The notes beneath the pieces are model-generated. The model was not told the DNA's origin. It saw nothing but the letters and a program-made list of their open reading frames with translations, and made no database searches. A program made the translations under genes and the position numbers. Positions 44,726 to 53,351 of a DNA stretch of 64,000 nt are shown piece by piece. Source of the stretch: DSWT01 sp035415725 (GTDB lineage Bacteria > Chloroflexota > Anaerolineae > B4-G1 > SLSP01). Every line of letters starts with the position of its first letter. Positions within the stretch are counted from its first letter, which is position 1. Location of the stretch: positions 7,274 through 71,273 of the forward strand of contig DAOOGN010000007.1 in the NCBI GenBank assembly GCA_035415725.1, read 5' to 3'.

Positions 44726-47700
44726 ATGAAGTCTGCAAACAGACCCTTGACCCTGTTGTTGCTGATTCTGGCGCTGCTGCTGTTCTTCGTGCCGGCGTTA
44801 CAACCCTTGCTGTGCGCCGATTTCACGTGTGGTTATGACAACGCTTTTCATCTCTGGCGCGCCGTGCAGATGGACCATCTCTGGTCGCAGGGCGTGCTCT
44901 TTTCGCGGTGGGCCCCGGATATGGCCCACGGCTTTGGTTTTCCGCTCTTCATCTTCACGCCGGCAGGGACGGCGGCGGGCGCGGCATGGCTGCACCGTCT
45001 GGGACTGGCGTGGCCGACGGCGTTGAACACTCTCTTTGCCCTGGGGATCGTTGCGGGCGGGCTGTTCATGTTCGCGCTGGCGTGTGACTTAGGGGGGCCG
45101 TATGCCGGGATGGTCGCCGCGGTCGGCTACGTCTACGCGCCGTTTCTGGCCTACGACGTTTTCAACCGTGGCAGTCTATCCGAGTCCGTGGCCTGGGCCT
45201 TCCCGCCGTTGATTCTGTGGTCGCTGCAACGCTGGGCCGTGCACCGTGAACGTGGATTTTTGATCGCCGGCGCGTTGGGCCTCGCGGCGCTGCTGCTCAG
45301 TCATCACCTGTTCGGCTTTCTCTTCGCGCCGCTGCTGGGATTGTGGGTGCTGGTGGGGGGCTATGTGGCCCGCGACTGGCGCGTGATAGGGCGCGGCGTG
45401 CTGCTCGGCGCCTTGGGGTTGGGTCTCGCGGCATTCTTCTGGCTGCCGCCGCTGCTCGAACGCGGGTGGGTACAGACGGAGCGCTTGCTTGGAACGTGGG
45501 TTTTCGACTATCACTATAATTTCCTCTCGCTGGATCATATCCTGGCTTTACCCCGTGCCGCCGACCCTTATTTGATCAACGATTGGCCGCCCAAGTCCCT
45601 CGGCTTGGTGCCGGTGCTGGCAGCGTTGTTGCCGCTGTTGCGCTGGAAGCGCCTGTCGCGCGCCGGACGTGGCTACGTGCTCCTGTTGTGGCTGCTGACG
45701 CTGACCTTTGTGTTCCTTACTCTGTCACCGGCGGTGGGATTGTGGGAACGGCTCCCCCTGCTTGCGTACATCCAATTTCCCTGGCGCTACCTCGGCCCCG
45801 CCGCGTTCTGTCTGGCACTGCTTGCCGGAGCCGGCGTGAGTGTTCCTGCTGAAGAAGCGCGGCGCCGTTCGGCTCATCGTGCCGGCGCGGGGATGACACT
45901 GGCGCTGATGGTGGGACTGATCGCGGCGAACCTGGGGTGGTTCTTCCCCGCGCATTGTGCACCGCCGGCGGATACCTCTCCTGCGGCCATGATTGCCTGG
46001 GAGCGGGCGACCGACACCCTCGGCATGACAGCGAAAGGCGAATATCTGCCCATCTGGGTCAAACAGATGCCCGACGATGGGGCCTTAGATGCTGCTTACA
46101 TGGCCGGCGATCCCGTTGTACGATTGCCGCTTAGTGCGCTTCCGCCGGGCGCGGTGATTCTCTCGGCAGACTACGGCGCACTGCGGGCCTCTATCGATCT
46201 GGAAACACCGGTGACGTTCCAGGCGCGCTATCTCGCGTTCTACTATCCCGGCTGGCAGGCCACCGTGGACGGCTCGCCGGTGGACGTGACGCCGGAGCCG
46301 GAGACCGGTTTGGTGACGTTCACCGTGCCCGGCGGACGGCATCGCCTCGAAGTATGGTTTGGCGAAACCCCGCTGCGTTTACTGGCAGATGGCCTGTCGG
46401 TACTCAGCCTGGTCATCCTCGCGGTCTTTGGACTGTTCACGAAATCGGCGCGGCGGCGGGAGGGCAAATTGACAGATGACGCCTCAGGTCTCACGTCTTA
46501 TGCTTCACGCTATACCTCTCGCGCCGCTGTCGGTTTTATCGTGGCCGGACTGGCTCTCGTGGCCGTAAAACTGCTGGTGGTGGATCGAAGCGTCGTTTTG
46601 TGGCGCGGGACACGTTTGCAGGCGGATGGAACGCTCGCGGGTGTGGAAACGCCGGTCAGCGTCAACTTCGGGGGGCGAGCGTTGCTGCTGGGGTACGATC
46701 TGCCGGAGACGTTTGCCGCCGATGCTGCGCCGACGATTACGCTGTACTGGCGTGCGCTGAACCCGGCGGGGCGAGATTGGCATGTGGGCCTGGTCTTCAT
46801 CGGTGCAGACGGCACACGTTGGTCGCCCGTGGACTTGCGCGACGCGCGCTGGGGCCACAATCCGCCGCCATTCTCGGAGTGGGCGCCGGAGAAATATGCA
46901 CGGATGGATTATGTGGTGGATGTGCGGCCCGGCATGCCGCCGGGCGACTATACGCTGGCGCTCTCGTTATTCGACCGGAGCACGCTCGAACCCGCGTCAG
47001 TGTTGGGCGCGGATGGCAATCCCACGGGGCCGGAATTGGTGATAGGCCAGGTTCGCGTTCTGCCGCCCACGCATAAGCCGACGCTGACCGAACTCGAAGT
47101 CACGGAGGACGCGACATTGCGACGTTGCGGCGCGCTTGGCCTGTGGGCGATGACGGCGGATCGCGCCCAGGCTGCGCCGGGCGATGTGGTGGCATGGCGG
47201 TGGGTGTGGGAGGCGGTGGAGACGCCGTCGGTATCAGCGCTGGCAACGGTGACGCTGCGCGACGCGGCGAATACCGTGGTGCGGACCTGGTATCTGCCTC
47301 CTGCTGCGACGTGGTGGCCTACGGATCAATGGCAGGCGGGGGAGCGCTGGATTGGACGTCCCCTTGTGCGGCTGCCCGGGTCACTCGAAAGCGGCGAATA
47401 CATCCTGCGTGTCGGGCTGCCGGGCTGCGATGACCTGGCTGCCGTCCCGTTGCATGTCGTCGCGCCGGAACGCCGCTGGACGGTGCCGGCCGACTTTGTG
47501 GCGACGGATGTGGTCCTGGGAGGGGCGGTCCGCCTGGCCGGATATGCGATGGAGATCGAGGAAACCCAGCGTGTGACAGTCCGTCTTGCCTGGCAGGCCG
47601 TTGCCGAGATGGAGACGTCGTATCGCGTGTTCGTTCACCTCGTCGGCGCAACCGGGCGGGTGCTCGCCCAGAGCGACGGTGAACCCGCCGGTTGGACGCG

Positions 47701-47881
47701 CCCGACGACGGGGTGGGCGGTCGGTGAAGTGGTGGTGGATGAACGGGTCATCGCCATCCCTGACAACGCCGCGCCCGGCGACTATGAAATTCGGGTGGGA
47801 TTGTATGCGCCGGACGGCCCGCGTCTGACCACGGACGCAGGCGACGACGCGATTGTGGTGGGGACGTTCACCGTCCGCTGA
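44726..47881 (+). CDS. Large multi-helix membrane protein, GT-C/6-PTP-synthase-related type (paralogue 2)
   Basis: A 1051-aa protein with the same architecture as its neighbour at 41317-44505. Corresponding segments are CGYDNAFHLWRAVQMDHLWS and SRWAPDMAHGFGFPLFIF in the first loop, LLSHHLFGFLFAP, TLRRCGALGLWAMTADRAQA in a beta domain, and EMETSYRVFVHLVGATGRV with WTRPTTGWAVGEVV at the C-terminus. The pair clearly arose by tandem duplication. An ATG at 44726 is chosen, 8 bases after the small gene's stop; an in-frame TTG at 44702 would overlap that gene. It ends 2 bases from the convergent TPR gene. Confidence 0.82.
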   Translation: MKSANRPLTLLLLILALLLFFVPALQPLLCADFTCGYDNAFHLWRAVQMDHLWSQGVLFSRWAPDMAHGFGFPLFIFTPAGTAAGAAWLHRLGLAWPTALNTLFALGIVAGGLFMFALACDLGGPYAGMVAAVGYVYAPFLAYDVFNRGSLSESVAWAFPPLILWSLQRWAVHRERGFLIAGALGLAALLLSHHLFGFLFAPLLGLWVLVGGYVARDWRVIGRGVLLGALGLGLAAFFWLPPLLERGWVQTERLLGTWVFDYHYNFLSLDHILALPRAADPYLINDWPPKSLGLVPVLAALLPLLRWKRLSRAGRGYVLLLWLLTLTFVFLTLSPAVGLWERLPLLAYIQFPWRYLGPAAFCLALLAGAGVSVPAEEARRRSAHRAGAGMTLALMVGLIAANLGWFFPAHCAPPADTSPAAMIAWERATDTLGMTAKGEYLPIWVKQMPDDGALDAAYMAGDPVVRLPLSALPPGAVILSADYGALRASIDLETPVTFQARYLAFYYPGWQATVDGSPVDVTPEPETGLVTFTVPGGRHRLEVWFGETPLRLLADGLSVLSLVILAVFGLFTKSARRREGKLTDDASGLTSYASRYTSRAAVGFIVAGLALVAVKLLVVDRSVVLWRGTRLQADGTLAGVETPVSVNFGGRALLLGYDLPETFAADAAPTITLYWRALNPAGRDWHVGLVFIGADGTRWSPVDLRDARWGHNPPPFSEWAPEKYARMDYVVDVRPGMPPGDYTLALSLFDRSTLEPASVLGADGNPTGPELVIGQVRVLPPTHKPTLTELEVTEDATLRRCGALGLWAMTADRAQAAPGDVVAWRWVWEAVETPSVSALATVTLRDAANTVVRTWYLPPAATWWPTDQWQAGERWIGRPLVRLPGSLESGEYILRVGLPGCDDLAAVPLHVVAPERRWTVPADFVATDVVLGGAVRLAGYAMEIEETQRVTVRLAWQAVAEMETSYRVFVHLVGATGRVLAQSDGEPAGWTRPTTGWAVGEVVVDERVIAIPDNAAPGDYEIRVGLYAPDGPRLTTDAGDDAIVVGTFTVR

Positions 47882-47883
47882 GA

Positions 47884-49239
47884 TTATGGCGCATAGCCCA
47901 GGTCGGCGGCGCGGGTGAACGCTGCTTGAGCTGCTTGTGTTTCTCCAGTAGCCTGGAGTGCCAATCCGCGCCAGTAGTGCGCCTGCCCCAGTTCTGGCGC
48001 AAGCGCGACCGCCTTGTCCAGCGCCTCGCGGGCGCCGGTTGTGTCGCCCGTCATCAACTTGAACCAGCCCAAAAGCATGGTCGCCTCGCCATCTTCCGGC
48101 GCGAGCTGAATCGCGCTCTGGATGGGACGCATCGGGTATTCATTCTGGATGAGATGCCGTTCCAGGTAAAAACGGGCTGCGGTTTTGGCTACATCGGCGT
48201 CGGTGGGAGCGGCGTCGAGCGCCGCGCCGATCCAGGCATCCACTTCGTCGTAGTGGCCGGCCTGGGCTTTAGCCTCGGCCAGGCTCAGGCAGGTGAGGGG
48301 ATTGGTCGGGTCGAGGTTGTAGGCTTGCAGTAGTGCGTTGGCGGCGTTGTCGGTTTGCTGCTGGCCGAGGTAGAACAGTCCCAAGAGCAACCAGGCCAGA
48401 GGAGAGCGCGGCGCCAGGGTAGTGGCTTTGAGGAAGTGGGGTTGTGCTTCTTGAGGGCGGTCGAGTCGCGCCAGGGCCTCGCCGAGCCAGGCATGGGCTG
48501 CGGCAGGGGCGTCATCTGTGGCCGCAGCGCGGGTCAGTACACAGGCGGCCAACGGCCAATTTCCGTCGCGGATGAGGGTAATCCCTAATTGCACGTCATC
48601 GCCGGTCGGCGGAAGGATGCAAAAGCGGGCATCGGCTTCGCATAGTGAAGAAATATCTCCACTGAGCGCGCCCAGGGTAAGGCGTGCGTCGAGGTCATCC
48701 GGCGCGGCGTCATACCAGCGTTGAGCGATGGTGCTGGCGGTAGCGCACTGATACGTGTGCAGGTAGGCGCGGGTCAGCCATTTCAAAGCCTGGCTGTCGT
48801 TGGGGACGGTGATAAGGTGCGCTTCGGCTGTAGTGATGAGGTCGGCCCAGTTTCCATTGAGCGCGAGCAACTCCAGTCGCAACGGCGTTATTTCTTCGAC
48901 GGGTGCCTTCCTACGGGCGGCTTCATCCAGAGCGGCTAAGCCGGCAGCGGGTCGGTTCCACATCTGATAGAGTTGGGCGAGTTGCAGCGCCGGTTGTGGA
49001 TCATGGGGAGCCTCCTGCAAAGCCTCGTGGTAGAGGGTTTCGGCGGCGGAGTATTCGCCGGCCGTGATGTGGGCGGCGGCAGCGCGGTAGATTTCGGCGT
49101 AGGGAGGGCTGTCGATGTTTGTGGGTGTAGGGATAACGGACGGCGGCGTCGCCGGCGCGCAGCATGACAACAGCCAGGCAGCTATCGCCAGCGCGAGGCA
49201 TAACTTGTAATACAGGTCATAATTCGGACGCCGTTTCAT
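47884..49239 (-). CDS. TPR-repeat lipoprotein
   Basis: A 451-aa surface lipoprotein. The signal peptide ends in the lipobox LLSC (Cys26), then a short P/T-rich spacer (APATPPSVIPTPTN). At least nine tetratricopeptide-type repeats follow; clear units are ITAGEYSAAETLYHEALQEAP, AHAWLGEALARLDRPQEAQP, LLGLFYLGQQQTDNAANALL and YWRGLALQATGETQAAQAAF. TPR proteins are protein-binding scaffolds, so this is probably part of an envelope assembly with the neighbouring glycosyltransferase-like proteins. The start lacks a clear ribosome site. Its gene converges on the giant membrane-protein gene with almost no gap. Confidence 0.88.
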   Translation of the reverse strand: MKRRPNYDLYYKLCLALAIAAWLLSCCAPATPPSVIPTPTNIDSPPYAEIYRAAAAHITAGEYSAAETLYHEALQEAPHDPQPALQLAQLYQMWNRPAAGLAALDEAARRKAPVEEITPLRLELLALNGNWADLITTAEAHLITVPNDSQALKWLTRAYLHTYQCATASTIAQRWYDAAPDDLDARLTLGALSGDISSLCEADARFCILPPTGDDVQLGITLIRDGNWPLAACVLTRAAATDDAPAAAHAWLGEALARLDRPQEAQPHFLKATTLAPRSPLAWLLLGLFYLGQQQTDNAANALLQAYNLDPTNPLTCLSLAEAKAQAGHYDEVDAWIGAALDAAPTDADVAKTAARFYLERHLIQNEYPMRPIQSAIQLAPEDGEATMLLGWFKLMTGDTTGAREALDKAVALAPELGQAHYWRGLALQATGETQAAQAAFTRAADLGYAP

Positions 49240-49368
49240 TGAATCAACGCTTACGCAAGAGTTTCTAGAGGACTATTTTACCACGTCATTTGCTTTTTCC
49301 TGTGCTCTCATTACAATACAAGGGTTTCACGTAGGCAGGGTGAGGTGTACGACAGGAATGGCTGTAGC

Positions 49369-49424
49369 CGGTCTCCAGACCGAGCTACCGCCGGGTCAGG
49401 CGTGGGCGGGCACGGTCGGAGACC
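49369..49424 (+). repeat. Inverted repeat GGTCTCC ... GGAGACC
   Basis: CGGTCTCCAGACCG (49369-49382) is a small palindrome, and GGTCTCC at 49370-49376 pairs with GGAGACC at 49418-49424. The surrounding GCTGTAGCCGGTCTCC type is a widespread intergenic repeat. The rest of 49240-49487 has no gene. Confidence 0.6.
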
Positions 49425-49487
49425 GGCCCGAGCCGTATTTTGTAGAGGTCCCGTTTTGCATCTATCGTTTGAGAAGGATCGGATTAT

Positions 49488-50477
49488 ATGCGCGTTTTGG
49501 TTGTGGACCCCAATGAAGCTTTTGCGACTTTATTATCCGAAGAATTAAAGCGCGAAGGTTATGAGATCGATATGTGCCTGGATGGGACCAGTGCGCTCGC
49601 TGCTGCACGGCGTCATACGATCGATCTTGCTGTGTTAGACATGGCCTTAGTTGGACCGGACGCCCTCGTGCTCGCCCAACAACTACGGAATTTGAATGCC
49701 AACCTGCGGCTGATGCTCATCCCGCTTATGGGGGAAACGTTGCCGTCCCAGGCAATGTCATTAGCGGTGCAAGGGGTGCTTCCCAAGCCTTTCTTCTTAC
49801 CGGAGCTGCCGGGGTTGATTCAGGCAGCGCTTCGTGCGCCGTTAGCAGGAGGCGTCATTACGTCAGAAACGGCGGAGCCAACGCCCGTTGTGGCCGAATC
49901 TGTACCGCCCCCGGTAGAGGAAGGCATTGCGATGGATGAAGGCATCTTTGGTCCTGAGATCGGCGCCGTCCCCGCGCGTGAAACGAAACAGTATATCATC
50001 GCGCCTCCCGTCGAAATGATAGAAATGCCCCTTCCAGAGATGGAGAGTGTTGAGATAAGCCAGGAGGGTCAGGAAGGAACCGCCGGTCTTTCTTATGATG
50101 CCTTCAGCGCGCACCGTCTGGAAGTTGAACGACTGATGAACGCGCTGGTACAGGACGTAGGCGCCGACGCGGTCTTGTTGACGTTCGGCGGTGGGCTGTT
50201 GACGTATGTGGGTGGCCTGGCGCAGGCTGAGGCCGAGTCCATCTCGCGCGCTATTGTCCACGGCTGGCGGACGTCCGCCGAGGTCGCGCGCATTTTGGGC
50301 CGCGAGCAAGTGCGTTTTGAGCAAAGCATCTCCGGCGACGACTATATGCTTTACGCCTTGAGTGTGGAAGTCAATGCCATTATGGGCGTTGCCGTGCGCG
50401 GCGCGGCGCCCCTGGGATTGTTGCGCCATCACGCGCGCGCGACGGCCGAACGGATCGCGCAGATCTGCAAAGTGTAG
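49488..50477 (+). CDS. Receiver domain fused to a roadblock/LC7-like domain
   Basis: A 329-aa protein. Residues 1-115 form a CheY-like receiver with phosphoacceptor Asp51 (DLAVLDMALVG) and Lys100 (LPKPFF); one of the two usual acidic residues is replaced (VVDPNE) and the switch threonine is not evident (MLIPLMG). A P/E-rich linker covers about 120-200. Residues 205-329 look like a roadblock/LC7 (MglB-like) domain: VERLMNALVQDVGADAVLLTF, strands, ILGREQVRFEQSISGDDYMLYAL. Such domains bind small GTPases of the MglA/Ras-like type, none of which is in the window. It lies 5 bases before a glycosyltransferase gene. Confidence 0.75.
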   Translation: MRVLVVDPNEAFATLLSEELKREGYEIDMCLDGTSALAAARRHTIDLAVLDMALVGPDALVLAQQLRNLNANLRLMLIPLMGETLPSQAMSLAVQGVLPKPFFLPELPGLIQAALRAPLAGGVITSETAEPTPVVAESVPPPVEEGIAMDEGIFGPEIGAVPARETKQYIIAPPVEMIEMPLPEMESVEISQEGQEGTAGLSYDAFSAHRLEVERLMNALVQDVGADAVLLTFGGGLLTYVGGLAQAEAESISRAIVHGWRTSAEVARILGREQVRFEQSISGDDYMLYALSVEVNAIMGVAVRGAAPLGLLRHHARATAERIAQICKV

Positions 50478-50482
50478 CCACC

Positions 50483-52516
50483 GTGCAAAGGCTGCGTCAA
50501 CAGTTTGACCGGACCCGTAAACCCATGGTTGGGCTGGCAGTGCTCTCTTTTCTTTTGCTGGTGGCGGCGACGGGGCTGTTGGCTTTTCACCGTTATGTGT
50601 GGGATGCTTTTCTGCTGCTTATTCTCTCCGGCTGTGGGTTGCTGTTGAGCTTGACTCGTACTGTCACTCCCCCAAAAAACTTCTCCGCGCGCCCGGCGCG
50701 GTTTCTGCCGCGCACTCTGACCGGCTGGGTCCGTTTGAGCGCGCTGTTGGTGGTTGTGGTGGTGTCATTCTCGGCGCGTCGGGATGTCGCCGGGCGGGAT
50801 TATACGGCTTTGTTCCTCGGCTGGCTCATCGCCGTGCTGAGTTTTGGCGCGACGCTCCTGTTGCCGTTGATCCGACGTAAACGCACGGAGACTCTCTGCC
50901 GTTCGGAGCGATATGCGCTGGCGGGGTTGCTGCTGGCGGCGTTCCTGGTCCGCGCACTGGCATTGGGACAAATCCCGGCCAATCTCGGCGGTGACGAGGG
51001 CACGCAGTTGCTGGCCGGACTCCGTCTGGTGGAACGTCCATTGGGCAACCCCTTTGCGACCGGCTGGTATTCGGTTCCCACAATGTCCTTTCTGGCTTAC
51101 GGCGTGGCGATGCGGCTCTTCGGGGCCACGATGGCCGGCGGACGGATGCTTTCGGCCATCGTGGGCACGGTGACGGTCCTGACGACATTCCTCCTGGGAC
51201 GGACGTTAGGAGGGCGGCGTGTGGGGTGGGTGGCGGCGTTGGTGGTGGCCTTTTCCCATTACCACATCCATTTTAGCCGTCTGGCGTCCAACCAAATCTT
51301 CGATCCCCTTATCGGCACATTGTCCCTCTGGCTGCTGTGGTTAGCGCTGAAGCCGGTACGACCCGTGGGGAACGCAGCAGGGGAGGGACAGTTCCAGAGC
51401 AGCTTCCAGGATGAGATGCGGACGGTGTCGCTGTGGGGGTTGTCCGGCCTGGTCGCCGGGATGGGATGGTACACTTACTTCGGCGCGCGCTGGGTGACGT
51501 TCCTCATCGGCCTGATCGTCGCCTGGCGGATGTTGGTCGAACCGCGCTTTTGGGTCCGCCATAGGCGCGGCCTGCTGATGTTCGCGGGCGGCTGGTTGAT
51601 GGTCGTCTTGCCGTTGCTGGGATGGTATACAGTGCATCCGTCGGCATTGACGGAGCGCTATAACGAGGTGAGCATTTTTGCTTCGGGCTGGTTGGAACGC
51701 GAGGTGACGGTCACCGGGAAGCCGCCGCTCACGTTGCTCCTGTGCCAGTTGTGGAAGGCGGCGACGGCTTTCCACTATACGCCGGACCCCACTTTCTGGT
51801 ATTTTCCGCAGGCGCCGCTGTTGGACTTCATCACCGGGGCGTTGGTGTTGGTTGGATTGATGGTGGCCTTACGGCGGGCGCGTTGGCCTTCACGGGCTGT
51901 GACATTGATCTGGTTGGGGTCGACGCTGCTGATGGCCTGGGGCTTGACCGAAAACCCGCCGAGCAGTCAGCGGGGGCTGCTGCTCGTTCCGGCAGTGGCG
52001 CTCCTGGCCGCGTGGGGTATGGAAGCGTTGTGGAAGGTGCTGGGATCGGTGCGGTTGGCGCGGGTTACCTTTGGCATCCTGCTGAGCCTGATGGCGCTGT
52101 ATAACCTGGGTTTCTATTTCGCCGTTTACACACCGCGTCGTCTGTACGGCAATCCCACGGCAGAAATCGCCACGGCACTGGCGCATTATATTCTGAAGAA
52201 TCCTCATCCTGTCTGTGGGTCTGCCGGTGTAGAGCCGTGTTACAGCACCGTCTACTTTTTCGGCGCGCCGGTCATCTACTGGCAGTTTGGCGGAATGGCT
52301 TTCCTGCTGCGCGACCAACCCGGTATGGATGTGCTGCCCGGTGAGATGCCGGCGCATGTCGCCTCCCCGGCGCGTTTCGTCTTTACCGGCGGGCGTTTTA
52401 ACGAGTTTGACGCGGTGCAGAGTGCCTATCCCGGCGGCGTCGCTGCCGAGGTGAAATCGCCGGACGGGCACGTTTTGGCGCTGATCTATGATTGGTCGGC
52501 GGCAAGTTCTCCCTGA
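50483..52516 (+). CDS. GT39-type membrane glycosyltransferase (ArnT/PMT-like)
   Basis: A 677-aa GT-C fold protein with about 12 helices. The first large loop holds LGGDEGTQLLAGLRLVERPL, the acidic motif that binds the polyprenyl-phosphate sugar in ArnT/PMT-type enzymes. Further marks are the helix-loop LSAIVGTVTVLTTFLLGRTL and FSHYHIHFSRLASNQIFDP. Two extra helices precede the core. It should move a sugar from a lipid carrier to an acceptor outside the membrane. The GTG at 50483 lies 5 bases after the previous stop, so the genes form an operon. No terminator is evident before the rpsU promoter. Confidence 0.88.
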   Translation: MQRLRQQFDRTRKPMVGLAVLSFLLLVAATGLLAFHRYVWDAFLLLILSGCGLLLSLTRTVTPPKNFSARPARFLPRTLTGWVRLSALLVVVVVSFSARRDVAGRDYTALFLGWLIAVLSFGATLLLPLIRRKRTETLCRSERYALAGLLLAAFLVRALALGQIPANLGGDEGTQLLAGLRLVERPLGNPFATGWYSVPTMSFLAYGVAMRLFGATMAGGRMLSAIVGTVTVLTTFLLGRTLGGRRVGWVAALVVAFSHYHIHFSRLASNQIFDPLIGTLSLWLLWLALKPVRPVGNAAGEGQFQSSFQDEMRTVSLWGLSGLVAGMGWYTYFGARWVTFLIGLIVAWRMLVEPRFWVRHRRGLLMFAGGWLMVVLPLLGWYTVHPSALTERYNEVSIFASGWLEREVTVTGKPPLTLLLCQLWKAATAFHYTPDPTFWYFPQAPLLDFITGALVLVGLMVALRRARWPSRAVTLIWLGSTLLMAWGLTENPPSSQRGLLLVPAVALLAAWGMEALWKVLGSVRLARVTFGILLSLMALYNLGFYFAVYTPRRLYGNPTAEIATALAHYILKNPHPVCGSAGVEPCYSTVYFFGAPVIYWQFGGMAFLLRDQPGMDVLPGEMPAHVASPARFVFTGGRFNEFDAVQSAYPGGVAAEVKSPDGHVLALIYDWSAASSP

Positions 52517-52520
52517 CCAT

Positions 52521-52548
52521 TTGACAATCCATCCCCAGACGCTATAAT
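52521..52548 (+). promoter_or_regulatory. Consensus sigma-70 promoter of rpsU
   Basis: TTGACA (52521-52526), 16-base spacer, TATAAT (52543-52548). Both hexamers are perfect, marking the strongest promoter seen in the window. Transcription should start near 52555. A small hairpin (CCGGC-AGT-GCCGG at 52573-52585) lies in the leader before the ribosome site. Confidence 0.93.
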
Positions 52549-52607
52549 GAGACAGTAGCATAAAAATCCTAGCCGGCAGTGCCGGGAGCATGAAGGGAGG
52601 GAGAAGT

Positions 52608-52814
52608 GTGACCTATGTTTTTGCGGATGACAATGAATCCTTTGATTCATTGTTGCGTCGTTTCAAGAAAAAGGTGCAAGGGGATCGTATCCTCTCCGAG
52701 ATTCGCAAGCGGCGGTATTTTGAGCAGCCAAGCATAGTGCGGAAACGCAAACGGGCAGCGAAATTACGCAAGAGTCGCCGGACTTCACTCAAAGATAGTC
52801 GCAAGCAGTACTGA
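52608..52814 (+). CDS. rpsU: Ribosomal protein bS21
   Basis: Small-subunit ribosomal protein of 68 aa with the family core ESFDSLLRRFKKKVQGDRI, LSEIRKRRYFEQPSIVRKRK and a basic C-terminus. The GTG at 52608 is chosen because GGGAGGGAG lies 6 bases upstream and the resulting length is normal; the ATG at 52590 would add six residues but lies in the ribosome-site region. It leads a conserved run with yqeY, as in many bacteria. Confidence 0.94.
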   Translation: MTYVFADDNESFDSLLRRFKKKVQGDRILSEIRKRRYFEQPSIVRKRKRAAKLRKSRRTSLKDSRKQY

Positions 52815-52831
52815 ACCGGTTTGGGTGTGTG

Positions 52832-53278
52832 ATGAGCCTCAAAGAACAACTTCAACACGATTTACAGACGGCGATGCGCGCGCGTGACGAGCGCCGTAAG
52901 TCTGTGCTGCGTATGGCCCTGACCGCCATTCAACTGGCAGAAGTTGAAGAGAGGGGGGAGTTGAGCGACGCCGGTGTCGTCAACGCCATCCGCAAAGAGG
53001 TTCGGCGTCGAGAAGACGCCCTGGAGATGATCCGACAATCCGGACGCGACGATATCATCGCCGAGGATGAAGCGCAGTTGGAGATTCTCCGTTCTTATCT
53101 GCCCCAGCTTTTAACGGCGGAAGAAGTAGCCGTCATTGCCCGGGAGGTTATCGCCGAGGCGGGTGCTGCTTCTCCGGCCGATATGGGGAAAGTCATGAAA
53201 TTACTTATACCCAGGGTGCAGGGCAAGGCTGATGGACGCATGGTCAGTCAAGTTGTCCGTGATTTGCTTGCCGCTTGA
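52832..53278 (+). CDS. yqeY: GatB/YqeY domain-containing protein
   Basis: A 148-aa helical protein of the YqeY family, similar to the tail domain of the amidotransferase subunit GatB, which contacts tRNA. Typical phrases are LKEQLQHDLQTAMRARDERR, VVNAIRKEVRRREDALEM, EDEAQLEILRSYLPQLL and DMGKVMKLLIPRVQGKADGRMV. Its usual place behind rpsU is kept. The ATG at 52832 is preferred; a GTG directly before it would add one residue. The function of free YqeY is uncertain; a role in tRNA or translation is assumed from the fold. Confidence 0.93.
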   Translation: MSLKEQLQHDLQTAMRARDERRKSVLRMALTAIQLAEVEERGELSDAGVVNAIRKEVRRREDALEMIRQSGRDDIIAEDEAQLEILRSYLPQLLTAEEVAVIAREVIAEAGAASPADMGKVMKLLIPRVQGKADGRMVSQVVRDLLAA

Positions 53279-53309
53279 CCCCCTGGTCTCTGTCCATGAA
53301 CGTTGAATC

Positions 53310-53338
53310 AAGAGGGGCCCCGGCGTGGGGCTCCTCTT
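53310..53338 (+). terminator. Stem-loop after yqeY
   Basis: AAGAGGGGCCCC (53310-53321) pairs with GGGGCTCCTCTT (53327-53338) with one G-T pair and a 5-base loop. No T-run follows and the next gene starts 14 bases later, so it may be a weak terminator or a processing/attenuation hairpin. Confidence 0.6.
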
Positions 53339-53351
53339 GTGCTATTGGACA

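Noticed and set aside
43408..44826. 472-aa open frame antisense to the giant membrane-protein gene
   Set aside because: It spans the end of one gene and the start of the next on the other strand and has shadow-type composition.
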